DNA from: CAZGNZ01 sp964527215 | GTDB taxonomy: Bacteria; Fidelibacterota; Marinisomatia; SCGC-AAA003-L08; JACNLC01 | Reading direction: 5' to 3' | Length of the DNA stretch: 27,434 nucleotides | Assembly (NCBI GenBank): GCA_964527215.1 | Contig: CAZGNZ010000044.1 | Location: 1 to 27,434, forward strand | Part shown: positions 7,472-15,280 of the stretch, in pieces | Layout of the letters: each line of letters starts with the position of its first letter | How positions within the stretch are numbered: the first letter of the stretch is position 1 | Translations under genes and position numbers: made by a program | Notes under the pieces: model-generated | What the model saw: only the letters and a program-made list of their open reading frames with translations | The model's database searches: none | Told to the model about the DNA's origin: nothing

Positions 7472-8119
7472 ACGTCACAGATATTTCCAAAATGGACCAA
7501 TAAACTGCCGCTTTACATCGGAGTAAGTTCAGTTTTATTCCTGGCGGCAGTGGTCGCTTTTTTCTGGTACTTCGGTTCTCCCAAATTTACCACTGTAGGA
7601 TACCGCCCGGAACAGCCCGTACCTTATTCCCATAAATTTCATGTTGGTGATCTGGGATTCGACTGCCGGTACTGCCACACAGGCGTGGAGGTGTCAAACA
7701 AGGCCGGAGTCCCACCGACCCAGACCTGCATGAACTGTCATACTCTTCTAAAAACCGACAGTCCAAAACTTGAGCTTGTTCGGCAAAGCTGGGAAAAGGA
7801 CGTTCCCGTAGAATGGATACGGGTACACAAAGCGCCGGATTATGTTTTCTTTGATCACAGTGTCCATATCAGCACCGGAATCGGCTGTAAAAGCTGTCAC
7901 GGCAGAGTGGACCAGATGGAAAAAGTGATGCAGGTAGAAACACTGAGTATGGGGTGGTGTCTGGACTGTCATTCTGATCCTGCAGATCATATTCGTCCGC
8001 TGCGCCTGATCACCGATATGTTGTGGCAGACCAGCGCTGACCAGCAGTCAGCAGCCCGAACGTTCATGGCGGACCTTGAAATTTCCCCTCCCATCGATTG
8101 CTCAGGATGTCACCGATGA
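7472..8119 (+). CDS. actA: ACIII subunit ActA, pentaheme cytochrome c
   Basis: ActA is the multiheme c-type cytochrome of alternative complex III (quinol:electron-acceptor oxidoreductase), anchored in the membrane and facing the periplasm. Read from 7472 it has 215 residues. The N-terminus (S)QIFPKWTNKLPLYIG leads to one membrane helix (about 14-32), then KFTTVGYRPEQPVPYSHKFH, typical of ActA. Five CxxCH heme sites are visible: CRYCH (65-69), CMNCH (86-90), CKSCH (139-143), CLDCH (163-167) and CSGCH (210-214, one residue before the end). The start codon is odd: the frame is closed by a TGA at 7466, and the only well-placed candidate is ACG. A true ACG start, a base error for ATG, or a GTG start at 7550 that would cut the anchor are the options. 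The last four bases overlap actB (ATGA). Confidence 0.92.
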   Translation, partial: TSQIFPKWTNKLPLYIGVSSVLFLAAVVAFFWYFGSPKFTTVGYRPEQPVPYSHKFHVGDLGFDCRYCHTGVEVSNKAGVPPTQTCMNCHTLLKTDSPKLELVRQSWEKDVPVEWIRVHKAPDYVFFDHSVHISTGIGCKSCHGRVDQMEKVMQVETLSMGWCLDCHSDPADHIRPLRLITDMLWQTSADQQSAARTFMADLEISPPIDCSGCHR

Positions 8120-11100
8120 AACGAATTCACGCACCATTCAAAGAAAAAAAACACTGGCGCAGCCTGAATCAACTTTCAGATTCGCCGGAGCACCGCGAAT
8201 TTCTGGAAAATGAATTTCCGCACGGAATCACTGCCCCGCCTGAGGGTATGAACCGGAAAAAGTTTCTGTCACTGATGGGCGCATCATTGGCGATGGCCGG
8301 GCTGACGGCTTGCCGTCGTCCCGTTGAGAAAATTATCCCCTACGCCGTCGCACCGGAAGATATTGTTCCAGGAATTCCCAAACATTATGCCACCGCCATG
8401 CCTTTTGGGATCGGCGCAATGGGCGTCATTGCAGAAAGCCATGAAGGACGGCCCACCAAACTGGACGGAAATCCTGTTCACTCCGGTACGATGGGTGCTG
8501 CCAACGTTTGGCTTCAGGCTGAAATCCTGAATCTTTACGATCCGGATCGTTCAAAATTCGTCACCCATCAGGGTAAACCGATGAAATGGAATGATTTCAC
8601 TGCCAACTGGGCCATGCAAAGAATGGAATTCATGGAGTCCCAGGGCGCCGGACTGGCCGTCCTTTCCGGAATGTTCAACTCACCCTCACTGAGTCGGCTG
8701 CAGGCTGAATTCGTCCAGCAGTTTCCCAAGGCCCAGTGGGTGGGATATGCTCCGGTGAGCGATGAAAACATATGGACCGGCCATCAGATTGCCGCAGGGG
8801 AAATGCTGCAGCCGGTGGTTCAACTGAAACAGGCGAAAGTGATCCTGTCACTGGATTCGGATTTTCTTCGTACTGAAACCAATGACATTTACAATTCCAT
8901 AGGATTTGCAGCCGGCAGGAAAGTGCATTCTACCAGTGATGATATGAACCGGCTGTATGTGGCGGAATCCGGTTTCAGTCTGACAGGTGCAATGGCCGAT
9001 CACCGATTTCAGGTTCGTTCTCATGAAATTGAATTCATTGCGCAGACCTTGGCCGGTGTTCTGATTAAAATGGGATTAAGACTGCCCGGCATTGATGCGG
9101 AACAACTTCAGCAACCGCCTGAGCGTATTCCTGAATGGATGAATCCGCTTGCAGACGATTTAATGACGCATGCGGAGAATTCTGTGATTCTGGCAGGCCG
9201 GAATCAGCCGCCAAGTGTCCATGCGCTGGTTTATGCCTTGAATGATGCCTTAAAAGCGAACGGCAGAACCATTCAATATTATCAAACCACTCAGGCCCAG
9301 CTGTCCAGTACACCGAAGATGCGCAGCCTGGCTGACCGCATTCAAAATGACGAAATTCAAACGCTCCTTGTCCTGGACAACAATATTCTCTATCACGGAT
9401 TTTCGGATCTTAACTTCGATCATTTGATCTCGAAAGTGCCTCAGGTCATCCATTGGGGACCGGAAGTTGATGAAACTGCTCAAAAAGCGCATTGGCACGT
9501 TCCTGCTGCCCATTTCTTGGAATCATGGGGCGATGTATCAAGTCTGGACGGCACTGCGAGTATTATCCAGCCCCTTATTGACCCGCTTTTCGGCGGAAAA
9601 ACAATGACGGAAATGCTGGCCGCAATGGTGACCGGAACGGACAGCAATGCCTATGGACTGGTTCGCGAAACATGGCGCGGCATCCTGCCTGCCGATTCAT
9701 TTGAACCGATGTGGCGTAAAATCCTGCACGACGGCATTTTCACAATTGACAACCACCAGCCCGTTGATATCCCCGCGAATGGTCAGTCAGTGAACAAGCT
9801 GCTGCGGTCCGGGATTCAAAATTATGGGCATTCGGAAAACAGCCTGGAAATTGTATTTCGATGCAGTCCGTCCGTTTACGACGGTCGGTACGCCAACAAC
9901 GGCTGGCTGCAGGAAAATCCTGATCCGATCACAAAACTCACGTGGGACAATGCGGCTGTAATGAGCAGGCAGACTGCCCGAAAGCTGAACCTCAAGGACG
10001 AGGATCTGATCAGCATCACTTTGAATAATGAATCAGTTACTCTGCCGGTGTTGATTCAGCCTGGCCACGCTGACTGCAGCATATCTCTGGAACTGGGCTA
10101 CGGCCGCACCAATTCCGGTCGTGTCGGAAACAACGTGGGCAGGAATGTATATCCACTGCGGTCCTTGGATAATCCGCATTTTATGATGGGTGCGGTCATC
10201 AAGGGTACCGGGAAAAAATATGCCCTGGCCGGTACGCAGGATCATCATGGAATGGATGTGGAGAAACTGGCCGCCGGAGCCATTCAGTCCCGGATGCCGA
10301 TGATAATTCGCGAGTCGACACTGGCGGATTACCGTAAAAACCCTGAATTTGCATCAGAGCGTGTGGAACATCCGCCGCTGGAATCTCTGTGGGAAGAACA
10401 CAGCTATGATGAGGGCTATCAATGGGGAATGGCGGTGGATTTGAATCTCTGCACCGGCTGCAGTGCCTGCACCATTGCCTGTCAAAGCGAAAACAATATC
10501 CCCATTGTCGGGCGGGATGAAGTCCGAAAAGGGAGAGAAATGCACTGGATGCGAATGGATCGGTATTATGTGGGTGATCCGGATCATCCGGAAGCAGCCT
10601 TTATGCCGATGGCCTGTCAGCACTGCGAAAATGCCCCGTGTGAAGGCGTCTGTCCGGTCGCAGCCACTGTCCATGATGAAGAAGGCCTGAACGCCATGGT
10701 TTACAACCGGTGTATCGGAACCCGTTATTGTTCCAACAACTGTCCGTACAAAGTCCGCCGGTTTAATTTTTTCAATTACACCAAGGAACTTCCGGAAATT
10801 GTTCAAATGGCCATGAATCCCGATGTTACGGTGCGATTCCGGGGAGTGATGGAAAAATGCACATATTGCGTCCAGCGGATCAATCGCTCCAAAATTGAAG
10901 CCAGAAACAGCCGGAAACCGGTGGACGACGGCGCATTCCTGACGGCTTGTGAGCAGTCCTGTCCCACAGGAGCCATCGTGTTCGGCAACATCAACGATCC
11001 TGAAAGCCGGGTAACCCGATTGAAGGCGGAAAACCGGAATTATGCTCTGCTGGCGGAACTGAATATCCAGCCCCGGACAAGTTATCTTGCCAAACTGCGC

Positions 11101-11160
11101 AACCCAAATCCGGCGTTGATGCATACCGACAATCATAAAGTGAAATCAAATGATCATTAA
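8116..11160 (+). CDS. actB: ACIII subunit ActB, molybdopterin-oxidoreductase-like/Fe-S fusion
   Basis: ActB is the large peripheral subunit of ACIII. It has 1014 residues from the ATG at 8116, chosen because it overlaps the actA stop as ATGA and follows AGGA at 8104-8107; two in-frame ATGs upstream (8098, 8107) are less likely. A leader of about 45 residues precedes a Tat-like signal, MNRKKFLSLMG, ending in the lipobox-like LTAC (Cys66). Residues of about 70-760 form the molybdopterin-oxidoreductase-like domain, which in characterised ACIII lacks the cofactor. Residues of about 765-980 form a ferredoxin-like module with four cysteine groups: CTGCSACTIAC (from 779), CQHCENAPCEGVCP, CIGTRYCSNNCP and CTYC, with ACEQSCPTGA near 945. 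This module relays electrons between Fe-S clusters. The Tat motif has RK where RR is usual. The 3' end overlaps actC by 11 bases. Confidence 0.96.
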   Translation: MKRIHAPFKEKKHWRSLNQLSDSPEHREFLENEFPHGITAPPEGMNRKKFLSLMGASLAMAGLTACRRPVEKIIPYAVAPEDIVPGIPKHYATAMPFGIGAMGVIAESHEGRPTKLDGNPVHSGTMGAANVWLQAEILNLYDPDRSKFVTHQGKPMKWNDFTANWAMQRMEFMESQGAGLAVLSGMFNSPSLSRLQAEFVQQFPKAQWVGYAPVSDENIWTGHQIAAGEMLQPVVQLKQAKVILSLDSDFLRTETNDIYNSIGFAAGRKVHSTSDDMNRLYVAESGFSLTGAMADHRFQVRSHEIEFIAQTLAGVLIKMGLRLPGIDAEQLQQPPERIPEWMNPLADDLMTHAENSVILAGRNQPPSVHALVYALNDALKANGRTIQYYQTTQAQLSSTPKMRSLADRIQNDEIQTLLVLDNNILYHGFSDLNFDHLISKVPQVIHWGPEVDETAQKAHWHVPAAHFLESWGDVSSLDGTASIIQPLIDPLFGGKTMTEMLAAMVTGTDSNAYGLVRETWRGILPADSFEPMWRKILHDGIFTIDNHQPVDIPANGQSVNKLLRSGIQNYGHSENSLEIVFRCSPSVYDGRYANNGWLQENPDPITKLTWDNAAVMSRQTARKLNLKDEDLISITLNNESVTLPVLIQPGHADCSISLELGYGRTNSGRVGNNVGRNVYPLRSLDNPHFMMGAVIKGTGKKYALAGTQDHHGMDVEKLAAGAIQSRMPMIIRESTLADYRKNPEFASERVEHPPLESLWEEHSYDEGYQWGMAVDLNLCTGCSACTIACQSENNIPIVGRDEVRKGREMHWMRMDRYYVGDPDHPEAAFMPMACQHCENAPCEGVCPVAATVHDEEGLNAMVYNRCIGTRYCSNNCPYKVRRFNFFNYTKELPEIVQMAMNPDVTVRFRGVMEKCTYCVQRINRSKIEARNSRKPVDDGAFLTACEQSCPTGAIVFGNINDPESRVTRLKAENRNYALLAELNIQPRTSYLAKLRNPNPALMHTDNHKVKSNDH

Positions 11161-12589
11161 ACCCGATTTCCCGCAGCGGTCACCAGTCGATGCCGGCACC
11201 AGTACAGTGCCCACCGGTGCGGAGCCGCCGCTGATACAGGGAAAACCTTCCTTCAATTCCCTTACGGAAAAAATCAGCGGCATTGTTGAAGGGCCGGCCC
11301 CTAAGGGCTGGATGATCGCTTTCAGCGCGGCGTGTTCATTGCTGCTGCTGCTGCTCGGTCTGATTGGCTATCTGGTTTGGGAAGGCACCGGTGTGTGGGG
11401 TCTGAACAATCCTGTGGCATGGGGGTGGGCCATTGTGAATTTTGTGTTCTGGGTAGGAATCGGACATGCCGGGACCCTGATATCCGCTGTGCTGTTTCTG
11501 TTCAGGCAGAAATGGCGGACTTCCATCAACCGGTTTGCCGAAGCCATGACAATATTTGCCGTCATCTGCGCACTGGTGTTTCCCACCATCCATGTGGGAA
11601 GAATCTGGCTGCTTTATTATATTTTCCCCGTCCCCAACTCAATGGATCTCTGGCCGAATTTCAGATCACCCCTTTTGTGGGATGTGTTTGCGGTCTCGAT
11701 CTATTTCACTGTTTCATTGCTGTTCTGGTATACCGGGCTGGTTCCGGATCTGGCCACCCTTCGCGACCGCGCCAAATCCCGAACTCGAAAATTGATATTC
11801 GGAATTTTGTCACTGGGGTGGCGCGGCGGCAACCGTCACTGGCAGAATTATGAACTGTCCTATCTGCTTCTGGCGGGACTGGCCACACCGCTGGTGCTTT
11901 CGGTGCATTCTGTTGTGAGTACGGATTTTGCCACCAGTGTGCTCCCGGGCTGGCACACCACGATCTTTCCGCCGTACTTTGTGGCCGGTGCCATTTTTTC
12001 CGGGTTTGCCATGGTAATGACACTGGCCCTGATTGCCAGACGGGTTTTTGGTCTCAGGGAAATCATTACCGATGCCCACATGGACAAGATGGCCAAAATC
12101 ATGCTGGTGACCGGCATGATGGTGGGATATGCCTATGCGATGGAATTTTTCATTGCCTGGTACAGCGGCAATCAGTATGAATCATTTGCCTTTGTGAACC
12201 GGGCTTTTGGTCCCTATGCTTGGGCATACTGGATCATGGTCAGCTGCAATGTGATCATTCCTCAGCTGTACTGGTCAAAAAAGATCCGAAGCAATGAGCT
12301 GATTCTGTTTATAACGTCTATTCTGGTTAATGTGGGCATGTGGTTTGAGCGTTTTGTCATCACTGTCACATCCCTGCATCGTGATTTTCTGCCGTCCAGC
12401 TGGGATTACTATAAACCCACCTGGGTGGATATCTGCACCTTCATTGGGACATTCGGTCTGTTTTTTACTTTTTTCCTGCTGTTCCTCCGCTTCCTGCCCA
12501 TGGTTTCCATGGCAGAAGTCAAGGCAGTACTGCCGGAAGCAGATCCTCATCACGATCAGGATGAATCCAGGGGAGGACCAGATGAGTAA
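11150..12589 (+). CDS. actC: ACIII subunit ActC, NrfD-like membrane protein
   Basis: ActC is the NrfD/PsrC-family integral membrane subunit of ACIII that forms the quinol-binding face next to the Fe-S domain of ActB. It has 479 residues: a soluble N-terminus of about 50 residues, then about ten membrane helices. The first begins GWMIAFSAACSLLLLLLGL (from about 53). The segment FVFWVGIGHAGTLISAVLFL (about 98-117) carries the His typical of this family's quinol-site helix. Other family-typical segments are FPTIHVGRIWLLYYIFPVPN and NVIIPQLYWSKKIR. The C-terminus is hydrophilic and acidic. The start overlaps the end of actB, and the 3' end overlaps actD by 8 bases, so translation is likely coupled. 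Confidence 0.96.
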   Translation: MIIKPDFPQRSPVDAGTSTVPTGAEPPLIQGKPSFNSLTEKISGIVEGPAPKGWMIAFSAACSLLLLLLGLIGYLVWEGTGVWGLNNPVAWGWAIVNFVFWVGIGHAGTLISAVLFLFRQKWRTSINRFAEAMTIFAVICALVFPTIHVGRIWLLYYIFPVPNSMDLWPNFRSPLLWDVFAVSIYFTVSLLFWYTGLVPDLATLRDRAKSRTRKLIFGILSLGWRGGNRHWQNYELSYLLLAGLATPLVLSVHSVVSTDFATSVLPGWHTTIFPPYFVAGAIFSGFAMVMTLALIARRVFGLREIITDAHMDKMAKIMLVTGMMVGYAYAMEFFIAWYSGNQYESFAFVNRAFGPYAWAYWIMVSCNVIIPQLYWSKKIRSNELILFITSILVNVGMWFERFVITVTSLHRDFLPSSWDYYKPTWVDICTFIGTFGLFFTFFLLFLRFLPMVSMAEVKAVLPEADPHHDQDESRGGPDE

Positions 12590-13124
12590 ATCAAAATCCG
12601 TTTACGGACTGCTGGCGGAATTCACCAGCCCCGGCGATCTCCTGCATGCAGCAGAAAAAGTACGGGAGAGCGGTTACCACAGATTCGACTGTCATTCTCC
12701 ATTTCCGATTCACGGCATGGATTCGGCCATGGGACTGCCCCGAACGTCTCTGGGCTATGTCATCGGTCTGTTTGCCCTGATCGGTGCTGTTGCCGGATTC
12801 ACGCTTCAGTGGTGGTCAAGCACCATCGCCTATCCCATGGTCATAGCCGGAAAACCGTTTTTCAGCTGGCAGGCATTTGTGGTGGTCACATTCGGACTCA
12901 TGGTTCTGTCGGGTGCCGGTGCTGCGGTATTCGGCATGTTTCATTACAACCGTCTTCCGATGCTGCACCATCCGCTGTTTAACTCAGAGAATTTTAAAAA
13001 GGTGACGGATTCCGGTTTCTTCATCAGTATCGAGGCACGTGATCCGAAATTTGAAGCCGCACGCACGCTGGAATTTTTGGAATCAATCGGCGGGCAGAAT
13101 GTGGAGGTAATCCATGATGTGTAG
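12582..13124 (+). CDS. actD: ACIII subunit ActD (DUF3341)
   Basis: ActD is a two-helix membrane subunit of ACIII. It has 180 residues from the ATG at 12582. A long in-frame extension upstream to 12330 lies inside actC and is not real. GGGGAGG at 12570-12576 gives a strong ribosome-binding site. The N-terminal part SVYGLLAEFTSPGDLLHAAE and the signature HSPFPIHGMDSAMGL are diagnostic of the DUF3341/ActD family. Two hydrophobic helices follow (about 59-80 and 98-122), then a soluble C-terminal domain with FFISIEARDPKFE. It overlaps actC by 8 bases and actE by 11 bases. Confidence 0.95.
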   Translation: MSKSKSVYGLLAEFTSPGDLLHAAEKVRESGYHRFDCHSPFPIHGMDSAMGLPRTSLGYVIGLFALIGAVAGFTLQWWSSTIAYPMVIAGKPFFSWQAFVVVTFGLMVLSGAGAAVFGMFHYNRLPMLHHPLFNSENFKKVTDSGFFISIEARDPKFEAARTLEFLESIGGQNVEVIHDV

Positions 13125-13725
13125 GACATCTGTGCCCCTATTGCTCACCGCTGTCTGGATAATCATGACTGGCTGTCAGGGAGTGCCATTCGAGAAACCG
13201 CCCATCCATCTGAATCCGAACATGGATGATCAGGAACGCTATGATCCTCAGGAAACCAGCGGTTTTTTCACGGACAGAAGAACCATGCGCCCTGCGGTTT
13301 CCGGAACGGTAGCCCGGGGTGAACTTAGGGAAGACACAGCCCTGTACTTGGGAAAAGATGACAATGGCGATGAGATAAACTACATCCCATTTCAGATTAC
13401 ATCAGATCTGCTTCAGCGCGGCAGGGAACAATATGATATCTTCTGCTCACCCTGTCACAGCCGTATTGGTGATGGAAATGGTATCATAATGAGATATGAC
13501 TATCCGATACCACCGCCGTCATTCCACGATAATAAACTGAAAAACCTGACAGACGGATATATTTTTAATGTAATCTCCAACGGTATCAGGAACATGCCCG
13601 GCTACAAGCACCAGATCGCAGTGGATAACCGCTGGGCAGTGACTGCCTATGTCCGAGCCCTTCAGCGCAGTCAGGATGCCCGCGCCGGTGATGTACCAAA
13701 CCAAATTCTACAGGAACTTAAATAA
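13114..13725 (+). CDS. actE: ACIII subunit ActE, lipoprotein monoheme cytochrome c
   Basis: ActE is the small c-type cytochrome of ACIII, usually lipid-anchored on the periplasmic face and thought to hand electrons onward to the oxidase. It has 203 residues. A short signal with a lipobox ends IIMTGC, making Cys21 the probable lipidated residue. The N-terminal segment with DRRTMRPAVSGTVARGEL (about 54-71) is characteristic of ActE. One heme site, CSPCH (111-115), is followed by RIGDGNG, and NMPGY near 165 supplies a probable Met axial ligand. GGAGG at 13103-13107 fits the ATG at 13114; a second ATG follows immediately at 13117 and could also serve. It overlaps actD by 11 bases. Confidence 0.95.
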   Translation: MMCRTSVPLLLTAVWIIMTGCQGVPFEKPPIHLNPNMDDQERYDPQETSGFFTDRRTMRPAVSGTVARGELREDTALYLGKDDNGDEINYIPFQITSDLLQRGREQYDIFCSPCHSRIGDGNGIIMRYDYPIPPPSFHDNKLKNLTDGYIFNVISNGIRNMPGYKHQIAVDNRWAVTAYVRALQRSQDARAGDVPNQILQELK

Positions 13726-13734
13726 ATCCTTCCC

Positions 13735-14910
13735 ATGAAGTTTGATGTAAAAACCAATCATATCACTGATATCAAGCCGCTGCTGAACATTTCGCTTATT
13801 ATAGGCATTTTGGGTGCAGCTGCCTCCTGCGTCGCTGCCGTGATGGATCAAAAGGCTTTTTTCCATTCCTATCTTACAGGATACACCTTCTGGACCACAC
13901 TGGTTTTGGGCGGTCTTTTCTTTATACTCGTCACAAATGTGACCGGTGCTGTATGGTCCGTGGTCCTAAGACGGTTTGCCGAGGCCTGGGCAGCAACCAT
14001 CCCGGTGCTGGTTCTCCTTTTTATCCCTCTGGTATTCGGAATTCACGATTTATATCACTGGTCTCATCACGATGCCGTATCCCACGATCATCTGCTCCAG
14101 TGGAAAGCCCCTTTCCTGAACCGACCCTTCTTCATTATTCGAACCGTGATTTATTTTCTTGTCTGGATAATTATTACTGTTAGACTGCTGGGGCTATCGA
14201 TTCGACAATCCGGATACGGCGATGTCGCCAAGATGAAAAAAGACAGCGCCTGGGGACTGGCAGCGTTTGCAATCACGTTTACGTTTGCCTGTTTCGACTG
14301 GCTGATGTCTCTCGACCCGCACTGGTATTCCACTATCTACGGCGTGTACCATTTCGGCGGTGCGTTTCTGGGATTTCTCACCTTCCTGCTCCTGATTCTC
14401 GTGTTTGTACAGAGCAAAGGAGTGTTAAAGGGAAAAATCACAACCGAGCATTATCATGATCTGGGCAAGCTGATATTCGGCTTTACGGTGTTCTGGGCTT
14501 ATATTGCGGCCGCACAGTATTTCCTGATCTGGTACGGGAATATTCCCGAAGAAACCATTTGGTACCGTCATCGCGGCGAAGGAAGCTGGATGACGATGAG
14601 CATCATTCTGATATTCGGACATTTTGTCATTCCGTTCCTGACCCTGATATTTTACCGCGCCAAACGAAGTTTGAAAGTACTGATTCCCATGTCAATCCTG
14701 CTGTTTGTCATGCATTACATCGATATTTACTGGAATGTATTTCCGAATCTGCATCCCCATGGGGTTCATTTCAGCTGGGTGGATGCAGCGGGATTTCTGG
14801 CGGTAGGCGGATTTCTGATGTTTGTATTCTGGCAGCATCTGGCAAAGTACCCGGTAGTGCCGGAAAATGATCCCCGTCTGGAAGACTCATATAAGTTTGT
14901 CAATCACTAG
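13735..14910 (+). CDS. actF: ACIII subunit ActF, second NrfD-like membrane protein
   Basis: ActF is the second large membrane subunit of ACIII, related to ActC and the NrfD family. It has 391 residues with about ten hydrophobic helices. Recognisable segments are FHSYLTGYTFWTTLVLGGLF, the His-rich loop HDLYHWSHHDAV (about 104-115), TFACFDWLMSLDPHWYSTIYG (about 182-202), a stretch common to ActF, and AAQYFLIWYGNIPEE. It starts nine bases after actE with no clear Shine-Dalgarno sequence in front, so translation may depend on coupling to actE. Its role in ACIII is structural and possibly proton-conducting; the latter is a proposal in the literature and not visible from this sequence. Confidence 0.95.
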   Translation: MKFDVKTNHITDIKPLLNISLIIGILGAAASCVAAVMDQKAFFHSYLTGYTFWTTLVLGGLFFILVTNVTGAVWSVVLRRFAEAWAATIPVLVLLFIPLVFGIHDLYHWSHHDAVSHDHLLQWKAPFLNRPFFIIRTVIYFLVWIIITVRLLGLSIRQSGYGDVAKMKKDSAWGLAAFAITFTFACFDWLMSLDPHWYSTIYGVYHFGGAFLGFLTFLLLILVFVQSKGVLKGKITTEHYHDLGKLIFGFTVFWAYIAAAQYFLIWYGNIPEETIWYRHRGEGSWMTMSIILIFGHFVIPFLTLIFYRAKRSLKVLIPMSILLFVMHYIDIYWNVFPNLHPHGVHFSWVDAAGFLAVGGFLMFVFWQHLAKYPVVPENDPRLEDSYKFVNH

Positions 14911-14933
14911 CTACGCGAAGGATAAGGAATTCC

Positions 14934-15242
14934 ATGTCAGCGGATGAAACTCACAGCAGCAGCTCAAAAAGGAGACTCACGGGAACGATGTTTCTCATCG
15001 GCGTCCTGGTGATTCTGGCTGCAGCTGTCGTACCGGATTGGATTACACTCCGAAAGGAGAAAATTTACTTTGAGTCCGTGCTGAAGCCTGTCTCACCCAA
15101 AATACTGGAACTGCGCCGATTTGAAAACCAGGTGCTCGGTGAATATGGTCTTCTGGATTCTGCCAAAGGCATCTACCGAATACCCATTGATGCGGCCATT
15201 GACCTGATCGTGGAAGAGGCCGACTCCATTTTATGGAAGTAA
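14934..15242 (+). CDS. Small one-helix protein at the end of the ACIII operon
   Basis: This encodes 102 residues. AAGGA lies at 14924-14928, five bases before the ATG. A Ser/Lys-rich cytoplasmic N-terminus is followed by one membrane helix (about 18-37). The soluble C-terminal part carries EYGLLDSAKGIYRIPIDAAI (about 68-87). Segments of the form YG-(W/L)-x-D-x-x-x-G-x-x-(R/H)-IPI occur, to my knowledge, in small proteins and protein tails beside ACIII and heme-copper oxidase genes. By position, 23 bases after actF and on the same strand, it may be an accessory ACIII subunit or assembly factor, comparable in position to proteins called ActG elsewhere. I do not claim orthology. No terminator is obvious in the 38 bases before the convergent gene. 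Confidence 0.75.
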   Translation: MSADETHSSSSKRRLTGTMFLIGVLVILAAAVVPDWITLRKEKIYFESVLKPVSPKILELRRFENQVLGEYGLLDSAKGIYRIPIDAAIDLIVEEADSILWK

Positions 15243-15280
15243 TCGGAATTATACCAGTATACCAGCCTTAATGACAATCC

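Noticed and set aside
10354..11136. Minus-strand open frame (260 codons) opposite the Fe-S part of actB
   Set aside because: It is antisense to conserved cysteine motifs of ActB. No ribosome-binding site or recognisable domain was seen.
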